From positions 58,523,533 through 58,587,532 of the forward strand of contig NC_090444.1 of assembly GCF_031143425.1 (NCBI RefSeq): a DNA stretch of 64,000 nt, given 5' to 3'. The notes under the pieces were generated by a model. That model did no database searches. It was not told where the DNA came from and was given only the letters and a program-made list of their open reading frames with translations. The DNA comes from Pleurodeles waltl (taxonomy: Eukaryota; Chordata; Amphibia; Caudata; Salamandridae). A program made the position numbers and the translations under genes. Shown here in pieces: positions 22,985 through 36,119 of the stretch (the stretch's first letter is position 1; each line of letters opens with the position of its first letter).

Positions 22985-23001
22985 ACACAGACCCACAGAC
23001 A
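22976..23001. other. Duplication junction B/C
   Basis: Identical to the junction at 6391-6416, including the duplicated ACCCACAGACA. Both junctions therefore descend from one rearrangement, with later copies produced by amplification of the unit. Confidence 0.85.
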
Positions 23002-25725
23002 GATGTCACAACAAAGGGCATACTGCTTAGTCTCTTTATAGAGACCAGGCCACCAGTAACGGGCCTGTAATAGCGAAATAGTGGCGGCCACGCCAGCATG
23101 TGCAGATGCCACTCCCTCATGCACTGCATTAATCAATTGTGGTCTTACAACTTTATTGGGGATCTCGCGTATGCCTACACTAGGTATTTTAACCTCAGCG
23201 TTGAGCAGACTTCCCATGAAGTATTGATATTTATTAGGAAATCCTTTAGGATAGGGTGTGCCATCAACCATAGCTTTTATGGCAGCCATAATGTCTGTGT
23301 CTGGTTTGGAACTCGAACGAGTCACTGCGGCCACAGTGGCAACTGCCACTGCCGACTTTGCGGCTTTATCAGCCAAAGTATTCCCAGCAACGTGTGTTCC
23401 AACGCGCTGGTGTCCAAGAGTATGTACAACATGGACTTTGGGTAGCGTCTCGTTCAGGTCTGCTACCTTCCCCCACAGTAGTCTGTGTTTTATGGTGTTA
23501 CCTTTTGAATCTCCAAACCCATTCAAGCGCCAGTAATGTAGGTATTCATTAAAAGACTGGACACAATAATACGAATCACAAACAATCAGTGTGAACTGTG
23601 TCGGATCTGTATGCTCGAATGCCATCAATAGAGCTTTCAGCTCAGCCAATTGTGCCGTACAATCCCCTAAGGTTTGTGTATAAGTATGTTGGGGGAAGAA
23701 TTTCTCCCCCTCCATATGGCCGCTCACTACTGCACACACAGCAGAATATTGGTGTTTTGTTCCCACCGCCGGTTGCGCAGAGCCATCGGTGTAGATGACT
23801 ACTTGATATTGATCAATAGGCAATGTGTCAGAGGGAACACGATATTCAACTTCATATTGCAGGAATTCCTGAGTTTGTAACTTTGGGTCAAAAATGTAAT
23901 CTACATCAGTGGCTGTTAAAGACGTAGCCCATTGTATCCATCACGGGTGTGGTGCTTTTGCGTTAGGAACGCTCGTTTTTGTAACAGCCTCCAGGGCCGG
24001 AATAGGGGAAACGACTATAATGCATTTACCCTGGGCAAGATGTCGTTCCTTAACAACAGCCATCTGTACAGCAGTGAGAATTTTCTCTGTTGGTGCGAAT
24101 TGTTGTTCAGCAGCCGAATACAAGTGGGACTTGTATCCAATCGGGACTGTCTCACCTTCATTGAATGTGACATACGTAAACCCAATGGCCCCAGCTATCA
24201 CCCTGATGACCAAATGTGTCTTATTGTCCCGTGTATGTAAATGTTTTGCAGCTAGGAGATCTGCTTGTAACTCACGAAGAGTATGTGTATGTTCAATTGC
24301 CCAGAATTTGCTGGAAAAATCAGGACGGATTAACTTGTATAAAGGTTTTATGCGTGTAGCATAATCAGGAATGTATGTTCTGCCAAAATTTAGAAAGCCC
24401 AACAATGATTGGAGTTTCTTAATCTTATTAGGTGGTTGTAATTGTGCAAAATTTTCAAAAAATGGTGGCGCTAGGCTCTTACCTTCATTCGACAGCTCAT
24501 ATCCCATGAATATGACGCTGAGGAAGGCAATTTTAGATTTTTTTAAGTTACATTTGTAGCCTATTTTGGCAAACCCTACAACAATGCGGGCTACCCGTCT
24601 TAAATGCTGTAGTAACTCGTCATCCTTGAGATATATATCATCTACATATGACAATGCTTCAGAGTCCAACTCGTGTAAAACCGCAGTCACACGAGCCGCA
24701 AACAGTCCCGGGCTATTCTTATACCCCTGAGGCAAACAACAGAACTTTTTCTGGGAACCTAACACGCTAAAGCTTGTCAAATCCCTGCTTTCGGGTGCTA
24801 TATTCTGGCAGAAGAATCCATTTGAGATGTCTAAAGTCGTCTTATATTTTTTACGCACAATGTTGTTCATCAGTGGGCCGCTATTTGAATTTTGTATAGC
24901 ATATGTACGTGTCTGTCCTTTTAAATGTCTGTAGTCTAAGACTATTCTATATGAATGGTCCGTTTTAGCTACAGGGAATAAGGGATTATTCATCGGTGAG
25001 ACACAGGGTTCAATTACCCCCTGGTATTCCAGTTGTGTAAGTATTTCCCTCACTGGTGCCCTTGCTTCATGTTTTATTGGATACTGCGGTTGTGGCTGAG
25101 GTTCACCTTTAATCGGAATTACACGATATGGAGAATCTCTATCCCACCCTATGTGATTTCTATATAAGGCAGGTGCCTGTGCTAGAGCCCACTTGATGCA
25201 ATAGGACTCTGCGAGTTCCCCTGGAACAAGTGGTAAGAACGAAGGTTTAATAACCTCCTCCCCAACTGGGCAGGTGCGAACAAAGTGAGGCGGCCAATCC
25301 TGTGCAGCCAGCAAAATGTCATATATCTTGACTACACGATCCCAAAAGATTGTGTTTATAGTGCGTTCAATGTCTCCTTCCAATTGTAAAGTCACTGTAT
25401 ACACCCTATCGGGTTCAGAGACACGCATATCTGCTGTTTCAAGTTGTATGAAGTCATCAGTTGCATTCACCTCCAGATGCTCTAGAAGATTCCGGCGAAC
25501 TATTGTGACCTCTGCCGCACTGTCTAGCAGTGCTAGTGCCCAAGTCTCTTCCTGTGTGGCATGTCTAACTGAGACTGCCGCCACCTTTTCGTTTTTAAAC
25601 TGTTGTTTTTGTTGTATCGGTTTGTCTTCCTTCTTGACAGAAACCTCCGAAGAGCGTTGTGATTCTTGTCTTGGTTTCACGTACTCTGTTCTCCGTTCTG
25701 ACCGCCCACCTCTCTCATTTCTCTT
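22985..25725 (-). pseudogene. pol: ERV pol, copy C
   Basis: Matches 6400-9140 with the same TGA between RT and RNase H and the same cut in integrase. Protein differences from copy B: two Lys-to-Asn changes in and before protease, one Ala-to-Gly in RT, one Arg-to-Gln before RNase H, and three in RNase H/integrase. The protease keeps DSA and RT keeps YVDD. Confidence 0.85.
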
Positions 25726-26916
25726 TTACGATGAGTCCTGAAAGGAACGAGATTGGCGTGTATCAGTATATTGATATCTATCAGGCGTCTTCAAATTATC
25801 CCTATTTCTGAGATAATACCTATTCTGCGGGGTCTCAGTACGCGGCGATTCTCCCCTTTCTTTTTCAGGTGTCTGTTGTTTTTTCTCCCAGTGCTTCTTA
25901 TTACCCTCAGGTTGCTGTTTAGCATTTTCTTTACTAATTTTCCCTTGAAACTGTGTTTTTTGCGGTCTAGCCCCTAGGCTATCTCGACCGATACTGGAAT
26001 ATGTTTCTGCTATTATTTTAGGCAGTTCCCGCTCCTGTTCTAGTTGCGGGACGTCACGAAGACGCATACGCACCGCAAGTACAACTGCCTCCCCTTTAAG
26101 ATTACTTAGTATTATTGAAGAAACCGTGACAAAGTTGCCCATCAGTTGCATTCCTAAATCTAGGGCTGGGGCAGCCCCGTATTCATCCTGAATCTGTTTA
26201 AGCACTTCCGGTAGGTTGCCCAAGGTCGATGTACGCGTGCCGTTGTATAGAGCGTGGCAAACACCGTGCCCCATGTATTACAATGTTCCACTGTGGGAAC
26301 CATGCCAAATGGTAAACACATAGTTAATATTCTATGTTTGTTTAGAGGTCCCGTATGGGGAAATACCGCCTCCAAAATATTAATTTTCTGTGCCAGCCAA
26401 AATGGAGTCTCCTCCCGTTTTGCTGGAACTTTACCCATGATAGAGTGTACAGTCACCGGGTTTATACCTGGTTCTACTGCATGTGGTTGTGCTGGAGCAG
26501 CACGCGCTGGGTTTGTATTTAGTGTCTGCATCACAAATTGTACTAAGCGTCTATATGTAGCCGTTAAGTCTGTATATAAACGACAAACTTCAGCCACCGG
26601 CATATTTGCAACCGCAGGATGTGGTGTATATGTGGCCAATAAAGGCCAGGTTGGACCATCATTACTCAGTGGACCTAACCTTACTGGCAATATTGTATGG
26701 GGTAGGGTGCCATCAAGCCAATTATTATGTTCTTGATAAGATAGAGTCATCTCTAGGTATGCGTACGCCCTGTACTGACCAGGCGCGTTCGCAACCGTAT
26801 ATGTGTGAAATTTATTTGTATTCCCATCAACTACTGGAAACGTGACCCAGGAGTAGAAAAGTTCTGTTCTATAGGCTGCATGGGCGGCCACCACAAACGT
26901 GACTGGACCACCCTTG
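25726..26916 (-). pseudogene. gag: ERV gag, main part, copy C
   Basis: Matches 9141-10331, with the same frameshift near 26250-26270 and the same TAA before pol. The predicted protein pieces are identical to copy B. Confidence 0.7.
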
Positions 26917-28101
26917 TGTCGACACCAGAGCAGTACGCGCTCTATTGGCGACAAAAATGCAAAAACCCAGCACTCTCAAAACAACGTAATTTATGCATTG
27001 TGCTGATATGTTGTGGTTTAACCTTTTGCATTGCAGAGTTCAATCCTGAAAACTTATTTTTAATATGTTTACAAATACTGTTAATTGCAATGTATTGCTT
27101 CAGGTTTTCAGAGTGTGTTAGGGTGTGGCCCCTTTCCAGGGCCTTCCAGAGACTTTCCCTGCAACATGCCTAGGCGTGGTTCTGGGCTGGGCCAAGACTC
27201 TATAAAAGAGAGTCAGCCCAACTCCCAGTGCTCACTATTCAGAGGTCCCGGTGCAGAGCAGCAGCTTCTTCCTGAGCTCCTGTCCTGGCAGCCTATTTGG
27301 ATCTTCCAGTCTTCTGCCCTCATCCTTCATTGGTGATCATTGTTCCAGGCGGTAAGACGGTGGTTGGACATTTCCCAACACCGTTATTGAGAATTTTCAT
27401 ATTCTTGGTTTTTAATTCTTAAATGAATAACAGATTACTTGCAATCTGCCGGTTTTTACATTTATATGGTGGTTTGCAAATAGGCAGGACGCGCAATTTA
27501 TTCATTAAAGGTTTGACTTCGTTATTCATTACACGCTGCCATTTCTTGACAATTACGTGGTGGCTTAAGAATCGGCAAGACGCGCAATTCGTTTTATGGT
27601 GTTTGGACATTGTTGTCCATTGCGCGCTGATATTTCTTGACATTTACATGATGTTTTACGAGTTGGCAAGACGCGCAACTCGTTTCATGAGCATTTAACT
27701 TTGTTGTTCATTGCACGCTACCATTTCTTGACATTTACATGGTGGCTTAAGAATCGGCAAAAGAAGCGCGATGTGTTTCATTGTACTTTGATCTTGTTAT
27801 TTATTGTGGGCTGTTAATCCTTGACATTTATATTGTGTTTTATGAATCGGCAAGACGCGCAATTCGATTAATGAGAATTTCACTTTGATATTCATTGCAT
27901 GTTACCATTTCTTGGTATTTTACATGGTAACACTCGAATTGGCAAGACGCACGATTCTCTCCTCAAGTTTAATTCATGTTGTTTATTGTATGCCACTATT
28001 CTAAGATATTTATTATGTAATATTTGAGTTGACAAGTTGTGTGATTTGTTTCCTGAATCCATATTGTGTTATTCATGGTGCACAATCCTTTTAATGGTGT
28101 T

Positions 28102-28171
<70 letters not shown>

Positions 28172-28685
28172 CTGCAATATTCGCAATTTGTGTTGAAACA
28201 TTTTAAGAGTACACAGAAGGCCATAGTTTCTAGATGCAATATTGTATGGTCCTAGTATACATTCTCAAAACAGGGTTTATATGACTGGTTTAAAATTTAG
28301 TCAGAATGTTTTTTCTGATTCTCATGTAAAGGAAAGTACTTGAATAAGAAAGTTTTCGTTTAATTCATCTTGATTCCCCTATAGGTATCCGGCCATCTTG
28401 AAACTTAGTCATTTTAAACTTAACTCTTAGATTGTTCATGTTTTCAGAGTGACTAGGCTTAGAATCATAGTTTAGTGTTGATTTCAGGAGATATAATTTT
28501 CATATTGTGTGTTTTACCCTTTTTTTTTTACTACAGGTCTCCTTCCCAGCCTTTCCCTTCCTAATCCCCTCTTCCCTTCTTGAACTCTCTCAGTCTCTGT
28601 GATTTATCTATCAGAGTCTTGGAGCTGTTCAGTGGTGGACGTGTTGGGAACGTGCACAGACCCCAAGGATCTGGTGACTCTGACA
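26917..28685 (+). repeat. Chromovirus 5' LTR, copy C
   Basis: Matches 10332-12110. TATAAAA lies at 27201 and the predicted RNA start at 27230. The TA tract is shorter (28104-28171). The preceding CCTTG is at 26912-26916. Confidence 0.9.
28104..28171. repeat. (TA)n microsatellite in the 5' LTR, copy C
   Basis: TA tract with one TG interruption, about 10 bases shorter than in copy B. Confidence 0.9.
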
Positions 28686-28696
28686 GAATAGTGAGC
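28686..28696 (+). promoter_or_regulatory. Self-priming primer binding site, copy C
   Basis: GAATAGTGAGC directly after the LTR, complementary to GCTCACTATTC at 27230-27240. Confidence 0.8.
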
Positions 28697-28736
28697 CCAC
28701 AAATTATTATCCTCTTGGCTTGTGTATGTTCTCAGC

Positions 28737-29729
28737 ATGGCCACGCTAGACGAGTTAGTCAAGGCTATCACCCAGCTCCAAGCAGAGGTGGTATCATCCA
28801 AAGAATTGACAACTAGCTTAGCAGAGAGAGTGAGTCAGTTGCAAGCTAAGGTAGAGAAGAAGGAACAAAGTCCCACAGGTGTGTCTTGGCCAGGTACTTC
28901 TTCTCAGGCTTCTGGAAGTAATCCGATTTCTCTAAATGTTTCATCTGCAATTCCTTTAGCTCCCCCAGAACGTTTCTCTGGTGACCCTTTGAAAGCGCAA
29001 TCTTTCCTGGTTCAAGTAGAACTACACTTCACCTGCAGACCAAATACTTTTCCCGATGCCCATTCCAAAGTAGCTTTCTTGTTATCATATCTGACTGGGG
29101 ATGCAGCTACTTGGGCAATTCCTCTTGTGCGTAAAAATAGTCCCTTGTTGTATAACTGGAGAAATTTTGTTCGTGAATTTGAGAGAGTTTTTGATCGTAG
29201 AACTGTAACACAGTCAGCAGATCATGAATTATTAGATTTACGCCAAGGAAATCAAGACCTAGTGTCGTATTTAGCCAACTTTAACCTGCTGGTTGCCGAG
29301 ACATCCTGGCCTGAAGAAAAACAAGCGGTCTTGTTTTACAAGGGACTCAAAGAGGAATTAAAAGATATCTTAGCGCAAATCGATCCACAACCTACAGTCT
29401 GTCAAGAATTAATAAATCTTGTCTTGAGACTTGATCATCATTTAGCAGAACGTAAAGGAACGCGCAAAAAGATTGAAAAATATTCATGGTGCGTTCATGA
29501 TAACAGAGACTTAAGAACTCCGAAAGAAAGAACGCCGGAACCGATGGAAATTGGAACCATCAGAAGACCTTTGACCAAAGATGAAAAGGACCTACGCAGA
29601 AAAAATGGACAATGTCTTTATTGTGGGCGAAAAGGTCATTTTGCCAAAGATTGCCCAATCAAACCAAAGAACAAGCAAGGTCCAGTTCAGAAGGTCACAG
29701 CCAATGTACCAGTCGAGTTGGAAAACTAA
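28737..29729 (+). CDS. gag: Chromovirus Gag, copy C
   Basis: Identical in predicted protein to 12162-13154: coiled-coil-like N-terminus, sushi-type capsid and one CCHC knuckle. The frame is open from ATG to TAA. With no working pol beside it, any activity would depend on another element. Confidence 0.9.
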   Translation: MATLDELVKAITQLQAEVVSSKELTTSLAERVSQLQAKVEKKEQSPTGVSWPGTSSQASGSNPISLNVSSAIPLAPPERFSGDPLKAQSFLVQVELHFTCRPNTFPDAHSKVAFLLSYLTGDAATWAIPLVRKNSPLLYNWRNFVREFERVFDRRTVTQSADHELLDLRQGNQDLVSYLANFNLLVAETSWPEEKQAVLFYKGLKEELKDILAQIDPQPTVCQELINLVLRLDHHLAERKGTRKKIEKYSWCVHDNRDLRTPKERTPEPMEIGTIRRPLTKDEKDLRRKNGQCLYCGRKGHFAKDCPIKPKNKQGPVQKVTANVPVELEN

Positions 29730-32700
29730 AACACCCGAGATGCAGTGAAGGGTTGCTCTTGGGTGTCACCGTGGACCATTCACAATCTAGACATCTTAAA
29801 CTGGAAATAAGAGTTCAGGTGAAGAAAAAGATCTATTTCAAAAAAGCTCTAGTCGATTCTGGGGCTACTGGGAATTTTGTTGATGTCCAATTGGTTTGTG
29901 CATGGGGGATCCAATGTATTGAAAAGAAGACCCCAGAAATCAACCAGGCAGTCAATGGAAAACTCTTGACTGGAGGTCCGGTAACTCTTCAGACTATCCC
30001 CTTGTCGATGATTTGTGAAGATAAGATTCAAAGAAAGAAACATGAAGAGAAAATCATCCTAGACATGATCCATGCTCCCCAATATGGGATTATCCTCGGC
30101 TTGCCATGGTTAACTCATCAGAATCCGGAGATCAATTGAGCAGAACGAAAAATTGTGTTCTCATCTGCGCTATGTAACGAACAATGTCTTCAAAAGATTC
30201 AAGTATCAAAAGTTTGCAACTCTTACATAGCTACTGCAGCGGAGAAAGAAATTCAGCTGCCCAAACAGTATTCATCTTACAAAGATGTATTTGATGAGAA
30301 AGGAGCAGAGACTCTACCTCCTCATAGATCTTATGACTGTCAAATTGATCTAGCCCCTGGTGCGATACTTCCCAACTGTCGTGTATATGCCCTGTCAGAA
30401 CATGAAAATCAACATTTACGAAAATGCCTAGATCAAGTTTTGGAGAATGGCTTTATTCACCCCTCTAAGTCTCCTGCAGCTTCACCTTTGTTTTTTGTTC
30501 CGAAAGCTAATGGAGAACTTCGAACTTGCATTGACTATAGGGGTTTAAACAAAGTCACCATCAAGAATAAATATCCCTTACCCCTAATTCCAGTCTTATT
30601 GGAACAAGTAAAGAGAGCAAAAATCTACAGGAAGCTTGACCTTTGAGGTGCTTATCATTTGGTCAGAATGAGAGAGGGTGACGAATGGAAAACAGCGTTC
30701 AAGACAAGATATGGCCTTTTTGAATACACCGTCATGCCTTTTGGTCTGTGTACTGCTCCAGCAGCATTTTAATTTTTCTTGAATGACGTTCTTAGAGAGT
30801 ACCTCGACATATTTGCCATAGTCTACATCAATGACATTTTGATCTACTCAGACAATGAAAACGAAGATGTCCAACATGTCAAGAAAATTCTTGCAGCCCT
30901 TCAAAAACACCATTTATATTGCAAACTAACCAAGTGTGAGTTTCATCTTACCACAGTTGAGTTTTTAGGGGTTATTCTTACCCCTCAAGGTATGGTGATG
31001 GCAGAAAAGAAACTAAAAGCCGTATCTGATTGGCCCACCCCAAAGACTGTTCGTGATGTACAATGTCTCCTAGGGTTTGCAAATTTTTACCTGAGGTTCA
31101 TAAATCATTTCTCCCAGACAGTGGCTCAAATCACTAAGCTACTAAGAAAGAAAGAAACGTTTGTATGGTCCCCAGAAGCTGATCAAGCCTTCTTGATTTG
31201 AAAAAAGCTTTCTCCACTGCCCCAGTCTTAACCCATCCTGATGCGAATCAACCTTTCATAGTGGAAGCTGATGCTTCAGATGTAGCAATAGGAGCCATCT
31301 TATCACAACGAAATAAAGACACTGGTAAACTTCATCCTGTAGCTTATATGTCTCGGAAGTTGAACAAAGCCAAACAGAACTATGTCATTGCTGAAAAAGA
31401 GCTTCTTGCGATTCGTGAATCCTTTAAAGAATGGAGACATCATTTGTTGGGTGCCAGATACACTGTTACAGTATATACTGATCATCGTAATCTTCAATTC
31501 ATGAGTTCCACCAGACTTTTGACCCCTCTGCAATTATGCTGGATGCTTTTTTTTGCCAAATTTGATTTTGTAGTAACCTTTCAGCCTGGTAAAGATAACC
31601 GCAAGGCTGATGCCTTGTCCCGTCAAGAGTCTACCATGTTGCCTGCATTTCAAGCCTCCAGAGCTATCATTGCTCCTAACAAGGTTCTATGTATCATAAA
31701 AACTGAAGATTTCTTTGAAGAAATTCGCAATTCTTTCACTGTTGAAAAATGGCAAACATGGGCCCAGGCTGATCCCAAAAGGTCAATCAAGCAAGGTTTA
31801 CCCTTTCATGACGCTCGTTTGTTCGTACCCACTACCAAACTTTGCAAGTGTTTCATTGGTTGCATGTTATACCTACGGCAGGTCACCCAGGTACTCCTAA
31901 AACTCTTGAACTGATCCGATGTTATTTTTGGTGGCCTACCCTAACAAAAGATGTAAAAGCAATGGTAAACAACTGTGAAGTTTGTGCTCGCATTAAAACA
32001 AGTCATTCAAAACCAAAAGGGTTGTTACATCCACTTCCAACCCCAAGTTGTCAATGGGAGCACATTTCTTTAGACTTTATTACCGGTCTGCCAGTGGTTC
32101 AACAGCATTCAGTAATTCTAGTGGTAGTAGATAGTCTCACAAAATATGGACATTTCATTGCCTGTAAAAAATTGCCCACTTCTAGTGAATTGGCAAATAT
32201 TTTACTGAACAGAGTGGTTCATTATCATGGACTGCCAAAGGTTATCCTCTCCGATCGTGGGTCACAATTTTCCTCCAATTTCTGGAAGACATGGTGTAAA
32301 ACACTCCAAGTGCCATCTACACTAACTACTAGTCACCATCCTCAAACAGATGGTCAAACGGAAAGACTAAATCAGACTTTAAAACAATACCTACGTGCCT
32401 ACGCAGAAAAGGCACTTCATTCTTGGACATCTATGCTCTGGTTAGCTGAGTTAGCTTACAATAACTCATTCCACACTTCTATTGGCGTTACACCCTTTTT
32501 TGGTTTATTTGGCTATCACCTTGACACCTTGCCCATCACAATTCCTCAAGAAAGTTCTCTTACTCCAGCTGTGTCAGAAACCATTCAGCATTTACATCAA
32601 ACCCAGAAACTGATTCAACAGCATTTAGAAAAAGCCAATCAAAAATATAAAAGGCATTATGACAAGAAACATTGTGAGGGACCGCAATATCAACCAGGTG

Positions 32701-33248
32701 ACAAAGTGTGGCTTTCCACAAAACACATAGACTTCAAGAAGAAGCACATGTTTAACCCCAAATTCATAGGTCCTTATACTGTCCTTCAGCAAATCAATCC
32801 GGTGACCTATAAACTACAATTGCCCGGATCCTTACGGATTCATCCAGTGTTCCACACTTCCCTCTTGAAAAAGGCAGCCCAAAAGGTCCACCCTCATCCA
32901 GCTCCTGTTCTAGTACAAGGGGAAGAAGAATACGAAGTCAAGAAAGTGTTGGATTCTATACTGAGAGGGCATAATCTATGGTACTTAATCTCATGGAAAG
33001 GTTATGGTCCTGAAAGTAACTCATGGGTTTCCGCATCTGATGTTCATGCTCCAGTACTTGTGAGACGCTTTCATCGTCTTAATCCATGCAAACCAGGCCC
33101 TAGAGCACGTCTGGGAGAGGGGAGTACTGTCAACACCAGAAAATGCAAAAACCCAGCACTCTCAAAACAACGTAATTTATGCATTGTGCTGATATGTTGT
33201 GGTTTAACCTTTTGCATTGCAGAGTTCAATCCTGAAAACTTATTTTAA
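29612..33248 (+). pseudogene. pol: Chromovirus Pol, copy C
   Basis: Same domain order and the same stops, frameshifts and YIND active site as 13037-16733. Differences from copy B include Glu-to-Lys in RNase H (KLNKAKQNYV) and Thr-to-Asn in integrase (SELANIL). The frame ends at 33248, earlier than in copy B, because the start of the 3' LTR reads TTTTAAAATT here where copy B reads TTTTACAAAT. Confidence 0.9.
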
Positions 33249-34819
33249 AATTTTTTACAAATACTGTTCCTTTGCAATGTATTGCTGCAGGTTTTCAGAG
33301 TGTGTTAGGGTGTGGCCCCTTTCCAGGGTCTTCCAGAGACTTTCCCTGCAACATGCCTGGGCGTGGTTCTGGGCTGGGCCTAGACTCTATAAAAGAGAGT
33401 CAGCCCAACTCCCAGTGCTCACTGTTCAGAGGTCCTGGTGCAGAGCAGCAGCTTCTTCCTGAGCTCCTTTCCCGGCAGCCTATTTGGATCTTCCAGTCTT
33501 CTGCCCTCATCCTTCATTGGTGATCATTGTTCCAGGCGGTAAGACGGTGGTTGGACATTTCCTAACACCGTTATTGAGAATTTTCATATTCTTGTTTTTT
33601 AATTCTTAAATGAATAACAGATTACTTGCGCGCTATCATTTTTGACATTTATATGGTGGTTTGCAAATAGGCAGGATGCGCAATTTATTCCATAAAGGTT
33701 TGACATCGTTATTCATTACGCGCTGCCATCTCTTGACAATTACGTGGTGGCTTAAGAATCGGCAAGACGCGCGATTCGTTTTATGGTGTTTGGACATTGT
33801 TGTCCATTGCGCGCTGATATTTCTTGATATTTACATGATGTTTTACGAGTTGGCAAGACGTGCAACTCGTTTCATGAGCATTTAACTTTGTTGTTCATTG
33901 CACGCTACCATTTCTTGACATTTACATGGTGGCTTAAGAATCAGTAAAAGAAGCACAATGTGTTTCATTGTACTTTGATCTTGTTATTTATTGTGCGCTG
34001 TTAACCCTTGACATTTATATCGTGTTTTACGAATCAGCAAAAGGGCGATTCGATTAATGAGGATTTGACATTGATATTCATCGCATGTTACCATTTCTTG
34101 GTATTTTACATGGTAACACTCGAATTGGCAAGACGCACGATTCTCTCCTCGAGTTTAATTCATGTTGTTTATTGTATGCCACTATTCTAAGATATTTAAT
34201 ATGTAATTTTTGAGTTGACAAGTTATGTGATTTGTTTCCTGACTCCATATTGTGTTATTCATGGTGCACAATCCTTTTAATGGTGTTTACTATATACATA
34301 TATATATCTGCAATATTCGCAATTTGTGTTGAAACATTTTAAGAGTACACAGAAGGCCATAGTTTCTAGATGCAATATTGTATGGTCCTAGTATACATTC
34401 TCAAAACAGGGTTTATATGACTGGTTTAAAATTTAGTCAGAATGTTTTTTCTGATTCTCATGTAAAGGAAAGTACTTGAATAAGAAAGTTTTCGTTTAAT
34501 TCATCTTGATTCCCCTACAGGTATCCGGCCATCTAGAAACTTAGTCATTTTAAACTTAACTCTTAGATTGTTCATGTTTTCAGAGTGACTAGGCCTAGAA
34601 TCATAGTTTAGTATTGATTTCAGGAGATATAATTTTCATATTGTGTGTTCTAACCTTTTTCTTACTACAGGTATCCTTCCCAGCCGTTCCCTTCCTAATC
34701 CCCTCTTTCCCTCTTGAACTCTCTCAGTCTCTGTGATTTATCTATCAGAGTCTTGGAGCTTTTCAGTAGTGGACGTGTTGTGAACGTGCACAGACCCCGA
34801 GGATCTGGTGACTCTGACA
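33128..34819 (+). repeat. Chromovirus 3' LTR, copy C
   Basis: Matches 16553-18242; TATAAAA at 33388; ends CTGACA, followed by CCTTG at 34820-34824. The 91-bp hairpin array is at about 33620-34190. Confidence 0.9.
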
Positions 34820-35137
34820 CCTTGTTCTTAAGACCATGTGAAAGCAAATGTGCTGTGAGCGGCTGTCTCATATTAAGAGCTATTTGTATTACCTGGGGAT
34901 TCGCTATGAGAAAAACAGCGTTGGTTCAGAGAAAGCACACCAAAACGGGGTCTTTCCTTTTAAGGTTCAAGCTTGAACAACCATCCGCTATATTTAGGGT
35001 TACCTATATCGCGGTGGTGGAAGTCCTCAGTGCCACGGACGTCTCTGTTAAAGGAACTGAGGGATCATTATAACATATTAGACCGAGAGAGACTGGTGGA
35101 CCCGAAAATTAGAGCCGGACCAATCGTTGGCAGCGCC
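34820..35137 (-). pseudogene. ERV gag start and leader, copy C
   Basis: Matches 18243-18560; gag ATG at 34871-34869, followed by about 16 codons to the chromovirus insertion point. Confidence 0.65.
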
Positions 35138-35138
35138 A
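35121..35138 (-). promoter_or_regulatory. ERV primer binding site, copy C
   Basis: Same TGGCGC-starting site next to the LTR end as in the other copies. Confidence 0.6.
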
Positions 35139-36115
35139 TGTCACGTAGGCTCTCATTATCCTAATGAGACTACTGGATTTTTGGGCAGCAAGATCGTTCA
35201 CAGTGTGGGGGACTAAGTCTAACCCACGGCGAAGGACCCTTGTCACCCCAAATCCGGGTTGAGCTCCGGCTAACTAGCAGTGCCTCATCTCTCAATTGGG
35301 CAATTGGACAATTGGGCAGCCGAGCACATGACATCTTAGTGCATCCCAGGGAAGCTGTGGTCACTCAGATCCTAACCAGTTCTCTCATACACAGTGTGGT
35401 CTCATATATAAATGAGTTTGAGTTTTAAAGATTGGTTTAATAAAACGACTGCATTTTAGATAACAAGGCGTGAGCCGCAATAACCAGAACCATACAACAC
35501 AGTAGGATTGAAATAGTAACGAGGAGAGTGAAACATAAGAATAACGCTATCATAGTGCAACTATATTTACGTTCTCTCTTCTAAGTTCTATTTTGAGCAC
35601 AGCATGTTAAGTTCTAAGCCTACCTTTCAGGTTCCCACGGGAGGACATCGACCCTCATACCTGAACAAAGGCCTGTGATCGGGATCAGCATCTGCAACAG
35701 GGCAGTCAGCGTCTAGTTTTGGGTTCCTGGTCGGAATCTCCCTCTTACGTGTACTGGGACTAGAAAGTGTTTTTATACTATTGATGTGAACTAACACCCC
35801 AATGTTCCTGCGTAAGAATGTGTACTGTCTACGAACCATAAAGACTAAACTTCTACCACGTCTATCGGCAATGTACCAGACTGTATCCTTGACTGAAGCA
35901 CAGAGTGAGGAAGAATGTATTGTTTGCAAACTCAGTGCTGAAGTAAGCTAAAAAGTGTGATAGAAGGAAAATAAAACAAGACTGTGAAACTGGTTATTGT
36001 AAATTAACAGTGCGAGGCTAAATAAAATGCATCTAGGGCAAAGTGCACAGAGGCCTAACACGTTAAGCAAACGCGCATAAAGCTACATTAAAAATGGCTA
36101 CACTACAAGGCTACA
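35139..36115 (-). repeat. ERV 5' LTR, copy C
   Basis: Matches 18562-19538, including the shorter form at the TATA-like element. Confidence 0.6.
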
Positions 36116-36119
36116 TTGC

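Noticed and set aside
28037..28255. ORF with Tyr-Ile repeats
   Set aside because: It reads through the TA microsatellite of the LTR.
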